64,000 bases of DNA from Mytilus trossulus (Eukaryota; Mollusca; Bivalvia; Mytilida; Mytilidae), in the NCBI RefSeq assembly GCF_036588685.1, contig NC_086378.1, positions 35,999,578 through 36,063,577 on the forward strand, read 5' to 3'. A program made the position numbers and the translations under genes. How positions within the stretch are numbered: position 1 is the first letter of the stretch; each line of letters begins with the position of its first letter. Positions 58,059 through 64,000 of the stretch are shown here, piece after piece. The notes under the pieces were generated by a model that was not told where the DNA came from, searched no databases, and saw only the letters and a program-made list of their open reading frames with translations.

Positions 58059-59516
58059 ATGGCCGTTGCTGAGAAATTTGCAGATCAACTTGACACTTGG
58101 AGGTATCCCGTGTTTACTGTTGGTCCAGATGAAGAAGCTCTCAAGCAAAGAATTTTACAGAATACATACCTTGAAAACATAAATATAACTGCTTATGATT
58201 GGGATGAACATTGCTCTGCGGTTGATTCCGTTCTTGAGAAAATATTGCTTATATTGAAAAAATATGCGAATAAGGAATATGAAGGATTGATTATCCATGG
58301 TAGCCTAAAGCAAGGAAGTTCTAGAGAAGGACTGAAAGTCAATGATGCTCTAGAGTTTGACTGTTTAGTTCATTTTGAAATAGAAGGCATGCAGGTGACA
58401 AAATGTCCGGTCTTTGATTATTCTGAAGAAGAAATGCCTGAGTTCATTAAATTACGCGTCGAAAACCCAGAATATTTGTTAAGAATCTATCCGTGGTTGC
58501 GCCGCTGTAAGATTTTTACCAAAGGAGGATTAAATGATACAAATTGCTATGTAAATACAAAAAAATTACAAGAAAAAGTGTTCAAGGCATTGGTAGACAA
58601 AACTCGTGAACATATCTTTAAGCGATTGACGCCTGAAGATAGAATAATTTATACATATCGACGGTCTGTTAAACCACCATCGTTCCCGATACAAATTAGT
58701 TTAGACCGGGAAATATCATATGCTGGCGATGTGTACACAAGAGTAACACTTCAAGGTGCCACACTACCGGGACAAAGGAAGATACCAACGTTGGACATTG
58801 ATATTGTTCCTGCATTGTTATTGCGTAAGGACTACGTCCCCAATCCGTATACAGTGAACAATAGAAATTGCGAGAAGGAAATGACGTGCGCAGTTTATGG
58901 AGTAATGAAATGGACACAAAGACTGCACGAATCTGAACTAACCATTGATCGTGAGTATATCTGGAGGGAATCTACATGTGGATATGAAAAACTTATCTGT
59001 GACGTTGGACGGAGAAATCCTAGTCAACGTTACTTGATGACAGCATGTCGTATCGTCAAATCTTATGTCACGGGAATAAAATCGAATCGTCGAGAAACAG
59101 ATCAATTACATTGTGTTGCTGTTTCGTACTTCTTGAAAAATATATGTTTTCATTGTATTGTTCTACTGACTGTTCCAAGCAAGACCAAATCACTTTCAGG
59201 AGTAAAAGAGGCGCTTGGATATTTTCTGCAATTTCTTGAATTATGCATAAACAGTCGCAATCTTCCCCATTTTTTCTATGGTAATCCATGGGTTCATGTT
59301 ATGTTCCCTAATTGCACATTTGGAAGTAATAAGCCGGAAAAGAACCTATACGGAAGAATATGTAAGAATACATTTATTAATGCCGAAAAAGCTTTTCGAA
59401 AGATGCTGCAAGATTTAAAAGGATTGTATACAGAACTTGACTCATTGGATCCTGACCGTGTAGGACCATTCAAAGAATTACTTGGTCTTACGCATGAGTA
59501 TCGAGTGCCAGAGTAA
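58059..59516 (+). CDS. cGAS-like receptor / Mab-21 domain nucleotidyltransferase
   Basis: 485 codons in one coding exon, with the Met just after a splice acceptor at 58050. The fold is that of the Mab-21/cGAS family: the Gly-Ser motif at residues 81-82 (IHGSLKQGSSREG), the metal-binding acids Glu99 and Asp101 (ALEFDCLV), the third acid Asp248 (TLDIDIVPALLL), and a helical C-terminal lobe with the family's RYLMTACRIVK, VSYFLKNI and NLPHFFYGN segments. With all three acids present the enzyme could make a cyclic dinucleotide second messenger, as animal cGLRs do on sensing nucleic acid, signalling through STING. The vertebrate cGAS zinc thumb is not seen, as in other invertebrate cGLRs. No membrane segment or signal peptide. 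The ligand cannot be inferred. Confidence 0.85.
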   Translation: MAVAEKFADQLDTWRYPVFTVGPDEEALKQRILQNTYLENINITAYDWDEHCSAVDSVLEKILLILKKYANKEYEGLIIHGSLKQGSSREGLKVNDALEFDCLVHFEIEGMQVTKCPVFDYSEEEMPEFIKLRVENPEYLLRIYPWLRRCKIFTKGGLNDTNCYVNTKKLQEKVFKALVDKTREHIFKRLTPEDRIIYTYRRSVKPPSFPIQISLDREISYAGDVYTRVTLQGATLPGQRKIPTLDIDIVPALLLRKDYVPNPYTVNNRNCEKEMTCAVYGVMKWTQRLHESELTIDREYIWRESTCGYEKLICDVGRRNPSQRYLMTACRIVKSYVTGIKSNRRETDQLHCVAVSYFLKNICFHCIVLLTVPSKTKSLSGVKEALGYFLQFLELCINSRNLPHFFYGNPWVHVMFPNCTFGSNKPEKNLYGRICKNTFINAEKAFRKMLQDLKGLYTELDSLDPDRVGPFKELLGLTHEYRVPE

Positions 59517-59664
59517 ACTATCAGTAACTTTGAGGCTATTTCATCGTGTGCACTGTTTGTTTTGTGCGTTATTGTTTATGGAATATTAGTAGCTGTTCTA
59601 ACACGTGACACAACGGAGTCCTTATCTTAGTGCATTATTGTAAAATTGGAACACAATCCTTCAC

Positions 59665-59670
59665 AATAAA
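59665..59670 (+). terminator. Polyadenylation signal of the cGAS-like gene
   Basis: AATAAA about 150 nt after the stop, immediately before a repeat that starts at 59676. Confidence 0.6.
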
Positions 59671-59675
59671 CACTT

Positions 59676-61470
59676 TTTATACGACCGCAAAAATTGAAAT
59701 TTTTTTGGTCGTATATTGCTATCACGTTGGCGTATTCGACGTCGTCGTCGTCGTCGTCGTCCGAATACTTTTAGTTTTCGCACTCTAACTTTAGTAAAAG
59801 TGAATAGAAATCTATGAAATTTTAACACAAGGTTTATGACCACAACAGGAAGGTTGGGATTGATTTTGGGAGTTTTGATCCAAACATTTTAGGAATAAGG
59901 GGCAAAAAAGGGCCCAAATAAGCATTTTCTTGGTTTTCGCACAATAACTTTAGTTTAAGTGAATAAAAATCAATGAAATTTAGACACAAGGTTTATGACC
60001 ACAAAAGGAATGTTGGTATTGATTTTGGGAGTTTTGGTTCCAACAGTTTAGGAATAAGGGAATAAAATAAGCATTTTTCTTGGTTTTCGCACCATAACTT
60101 TAGTATAAGTAAAGAGAAATCTATGAAATTTAAACAAAAGGTTTATGACCATAAAAGGAAGGTTGGTATTGACCCCAAAGGGTCCAAAATTAAACTATGT
60201 TTGATTTCATCAAAAATTGAATAATTGGGGTTCTTTGATATGCCGAATCTAACTGTGTATGTAGATTCTTAATTTTTGGTCCCGTTTTCAAATTGGTCTA
60301 CATTAAAGGTCCAAAGGGTCCAAAATTAAACTTAGTTTGATTGTGACAAAAATTGAATCCTTGGGGTTCTTTGATATACTGAATCTAAAAATGTACTTAG
60401 ATTTTTTATTATTGGCCCAATTTTCAAGTTGGTCCAAATCGGGGTCCAAAATTAAATTTTGTTTGATATAATCAAAAATTGAATAAATTGGGCTCTTTGA
60501 TATGCCAAATCTAACTGTGTATGTAGATTCTTAATTTTTGGTCCTGTTTTCAGATTGGTCTACATTAAAGTCCAAAGGGTCCAAAATTAAACTTAGTTTG
60601 ATTTTAACAAAAATTGAATTCTTGAGGTTCTTATTTGATATGCTGAATCCAAACATGTACTTAGATTTTTTATTATGGGCCCAGTTTTCTAGTTTGTCCA
60701 AATCAGCATCCAAAATTATTATATTAAGTATTGTGCAATAGCAAGAAATTTTCAATTGCACAGTACTCAGCAATAACAAGAAATATTCAATTGCACAGTA
60801 TTGTGCAATAGCAAGAAATTTTCAATTGCATGTAGTATTTCGCAAAAGCAAGAAATCTTCAATTGCACAGTCAATAGCATGTATTTTCAATTGCACAGTA
60901 TTGCGCAATAGCAAGAAATTTCAATTGGAGTTATCTTTCTTTGTCCAGAATAGTAGTTGAATCAACTAAAATCATTGTTTTATACAATATACAATGTATA
61001 TTCAATTTTACTACCAACTGATAAATTAAAACAATCTTTACCATTCAGTGATAACAAGCACTTTTTTACATTTTAATATTTTATGATGTATTTAAATGAG
61101 TAATTATTGTTGCAAACTACATTAAAATTTGAATTGAGATTGGTTTTGGAATAAAGGAAAGGGGGATGTGAAAAAAAAATTGGGGGGGGGGGTCAATTTT
61201 TCTCATTTGAAATTAAATAAATAAAAAGAAAATTTTCTTTCATTTTTTTGAGAGGATTAATATTCAACAGCATAGTCAATTGCTCAAAGGCATAACAAAA
61301 AATTTAAGTTCATTAGACCACATTCATTCTGTGTCAGAAACCTATGCTGTGTCAACTATTTAATCACAATCCAAATTTAGAGCTCAATCCAGCTTGAATG
61401 TTGTGTCCATACTTGCCCCAGCCGTTCAGGGTTCAACCTCTGCGGTCGTATAAAGCTGCGCCCTGCGGAT
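59676..61470 (+). mobile_element. TATACGACCGCA repeat, copy 1
   Basis: Begins TTTATACGACCGCA and ends TGCGGTCGTATAAA plus GCTGCGCCCTGCGGA. It carries a (GTC)n run near 59737, then diverged internal units with GGTCCAAAATTAAACTTAGT and TTGATATGCTGAATCTAA. The left end forms a short hairpin (ACGACC..GGTCGT). No coding frame. The same architecture is repeated at 61942-63955. Confidence 0.7.
60733..60935 (+). repeat. Tandem CAATAGCAAGAAATTTTCAA units
   Basis: About five units of GCAATAGCAAGAAATTTTCAA followed by TTGCACAGTA, inside copy 1 only. Confidence 0.75.
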
Positions 61471-61699
61471 ACTACGAGATAACATATTTACTTATTGCCA
61501 TTCTGTTAATAAGTTGTTACATGTAATATATATTTTTGAAAAAACTTGAATTTATGTGTTATATACTGTATATATTCTAAAGACGCCACATACTTGTTAC
61601 ATATACATGTACATAGATGAAATTAAAATATCCTGTTGTTTTGATCCACTTGTCATGTATTAAATCAAATTATAAGCTATGAAAATATCTTGACCCATG

Positions 61700-61879
61700 G
61701 GCGGATTTAGGATTTTTTTCAAAGGAGGCGTTAATTGATTTCACTAAATAAATAATGCCGAGCGTAACGAGAGTCGAACATTTTTTAGAAGATTTCATGC
61801 CAAAAAATTATATATAATATACTAGTATCCCAATCAAACGTGGGTGTACATGTACGCTCTATACGCCCCTGAATCCGCC
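61700..61879. mobile_element. MITE with GCGGATT/AATCCGC ends
   Basis: GGGCGGATTTAGGA at the left and CCCCTGAATCCGCC at the right are near-complementary. It is a diverged relative of 1822-1964. Confidence 0.5.
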
Positions 61880-61941
61880 AATGTTAGCCTGAAAAAAAAC
61901 AAGCTTTAATAGCTTTAAGTATGGGTATTAACTTGTCATCT

Positions 61942-63955
61942 TTTTTATTCGACCGCAAAAAAATGTTGCGCTCGTATATTGGTATCACGTCGTCGTCGTC
62001 GTTGTCGTCAGCGTCGTCCGAAGACACTAAGTATCCGGACAATAACTTTACTTTAAGTGAATGGATCTCTATGAAATTTAAACACAAGATTTGAAACCAC
62101 AAAAGGAAGGTTGGGATTGACTTTGGGGGGGTTATGGTTCCAACAGTTTAGAACCAAGGGGCCCAAAAGGGGTCAAAATATTCTTTATTCATTGTTTCAT
62201 TATTTTTCTAGTTTCCAGACAATAACTTAAGTTTAAGTGTAGGTTTATGGCACAAACTGTTTAAAGTCATAAGAAACCTCAAATTAAAAAAAATTATGCA
62301 TATGTTTTTTATAACTAAATGGATAGTTTTCATTATAAAACTTATGTACATATACTTGTTTCTGAGGAAAGTTCTTAAATTTGTCCACATTTAGAAGAAG
62401 TTTCCTTTTTTTTAATTGCTTGCTTCCAGGAAGCAATTTGCCGACATATTTTCCGTATGCATAGTGACCTGAGCGTAACCCTCCTCGTAAATATCCGGTG
62501 ATCGCAATACGCATGAATCTGTCATTAAAATAAACAATTACCTGATTGTACATGTTAAACACGTGCCCAATACCCATGCTTTTTGTTTTTTGCTTACTAT
62601 AAGGTGACAATCGGTAAACTTCGGCTTCAAAAAACGACATTTAATGAGCAGCCATAATTGTTAAATCATAACAGACAGAGAGAGAAAAAAATTGACGATT
62701 ATACGATATATTTGCATAAAAAATGATAAAATCGTGCACAGAGGACTAAGTTTACTGATATATACATGCATTACATTATTTTTCACCACTCACTGGTTTC
62801 ATATGACTTTAAATTAAGAATTAGGGGCCAAAAACAATACTTTTCAAATACTTTGTATAAATTGCTTATTTCTTGACTAATTTTAATGGGGTTATATTCT
62901 TGAATTCTTTGGGTTCTTAATAGGCTGACTCTAGCGTGTATTAAGTTTTTGGAATTTGGTCCCTGTTTTTAAATTGGTCAACATGAGGTTCAAAGCGTCC
63001 AAAATAAAATTGTTTGGATTTATCAAAAATTGAATTATTGTGGTTCTTTGATATGCCAAATCTTACCGTGTATTGAAATTTTTAATTTTGGGTCCCGTTT
63101 TCATATTGGTCTATATTAAGGTCCAAAGGGCCCAAAATAAAACTTAGTTTGATATTAACAAAAAATGAATTATTGTGGTTCATTGATATGCTGAATATTA
63201 ACATGTATTTAGATTCTTGATCATGGGCCCTGTTTTCAAGTTGCTCCAAATTGGGGTCCAAAATATATTTTTTTTTTAAATTTCAACAAAAAAGGAATAT
63301 ATGGTGTTCTTTGATATGTTCAATCTATCTGTGTATTTAGATTTTAAGTTTTGGTCCCGTTTACAAATTGGTCTACATTAAGGTCGAAAGGGTCCAAAAT
63401 TTAATTTTGTTTGATTTAAACAAAAATTGAGTCATTTGGGTTCTTTGACATGCTGAATCTAAACATGTATTTAAATTTTTTATTATGGGCCCAGTTTTCA
63501 AGTTGGTCCAAATTGGGGTCCAAAACTAAACTTTATTTGATTTCAACAAAATTTGATGTATGGGATTCTTTGCTATGCTATATCTAACCATGTATTTAGA
63601 TTTTTGATTGTTGGGCCCTGTTATCTAATTGGTACACATTGAGGTCAAAATGGTCCAAAATTAAATTTTGTTAAATTTCATCAAAAATTGAATTCTTGGG
63701 ATTCTTTGATATGCTGAATCAATCCATGGCCATGTATTGAGATTTTGGATATAGGACTATAATAGGTAAAAAAAATAATTTTAAAGTTCATTAGACCACA
63801 TTCATTCTGTGTCAGAAACCTATGCTGTGTCAACTATTTAATCACAATCCAAATTCAGAGCTGTATCAAGCTTGAAAGTTGTGTCCATACTTGCCCCAAC
63901 TGTTCAGGGTTCGACTTCTGTGGTCGTATATTAAGCTGCGCCCTGTGGATCATCT
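61942..63955 (+). mobile_element. TATACGACCGCA repeat, copy 2
   Basis: Begins TTTTATTCGACCGCAAAA, has a GTCGTCGTCGTC run at 61985-62020, and ends GTGGTCGTATATTAAGCTGC and GCCCTGTGGA. The last 170 bp match copy 1 closely (GACCACATTCATTCTGTGTC). Same orientation as copy 1, about 0.5 kb downstream of it. Confidence 0.7.
62284..62640 (-). other. Open frame of 118 codons inside repeat copy 2
   Basis: Continuous frame MSFFEAEVYRLSPYSK .. YLRGGLRSGHYAYGKYVGK with balanced composition and no stop. I recognise no family. It sits in repeat DNA and copy 1 lacks the matching sequence, so it may be a captured exon fragment or chance. Function unknown. Confidence 0.25.
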
Positions 63956-64000
63956 GGTTTAATATACAGAGATGGAATGTAAACGACAATAAGACAGCTT

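Overview
The window looks like bivalve mollusc nuclear DNA, most likely a mussel of the genus Mytilus. It is AT-rich, with sparse intron-containing genes and canonical GT-AG splice sites. Most of it consists of short repeats I associate with mussel genomes: the tRNA-like SINE heads, the repeat containing CCAAGTCAGGAGCC, the GGCGGATCCAG MITE, and ACGA/ACGG-bearing 'pearl-like' repeats. The genus is inferred from memory of these repeats, not from a search.

Host genes. (1) Positions 360-14559 (+) hold the 3' four exons of a lysosomal phospholipase A2 / LCAT-like gene (PLA2G15 family). Its 5' exons lie before the window. (2) Inside its 12-kb intron, on the opposite strand (about 11424-3604), is an unrelated, unrecognised gene. 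Its last exon codes for about 1,273 residues with a coiled coil, internal repeats and three SRIP motifs. (3) Positions 16053-20062 (+) hold a second, complete six-exon PLA2G15-like gene of 402 codons, the tandem paralogue of the first. (4) Positions 58059-59516 (+) hold a cGAS-like / Mab-21 nucleotidyltransferase whose coding sequence is one exon, with its catalytic acidic residues intact.

Mobile DNA. From about 20 to 57 kb I find no convincing host gene; the stretch is nested transposable elements. Two copies of a 5-kb terminal-inverted-repeat (TIR) element (24304-29388 and 40005-45331) begin CACGGCC and are each flanked by a perfect 5-bp target-site duplication (TSD). A decayed DIRS-order (tyrosine-recombinase) retrotransposon runs in pieces from 30205 to 46880. 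It shows A1 - RT/RNase H - recombinase - B1 - A2 - B2 split direct repeats and has been broken by several insertions. The second 5-kb copy was itself invaded by a 2.4-kb foldback element (42057-44456) with arms of 8-bp GCGAAAAC-type satellite and a Penelope-like reverse-transcriptase fragment at its centre. The first copy preserves the empty site. A second foldback element with the same TATGG ends and a 6-bp TSD (48657-51731), a 957-bp element, a CR1/L2/Jockey-like LINE remnant and a decayed multi-copy Cys-rich family gene follow. After the cGAS-like gene, two tandem copies of a roughly 1.8-2-kb repeat, starting just beyond its polyadenylation signal, fill the rest of the window.

The two phospholipase genes are a tandem pair with the same function. 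The antisense gene and the cGAS-like gene show no functional link to them in this sequence. Because several insertions can be compared with an uninterrupted copy in the same window, the relative order of many transposition events can be read directly.
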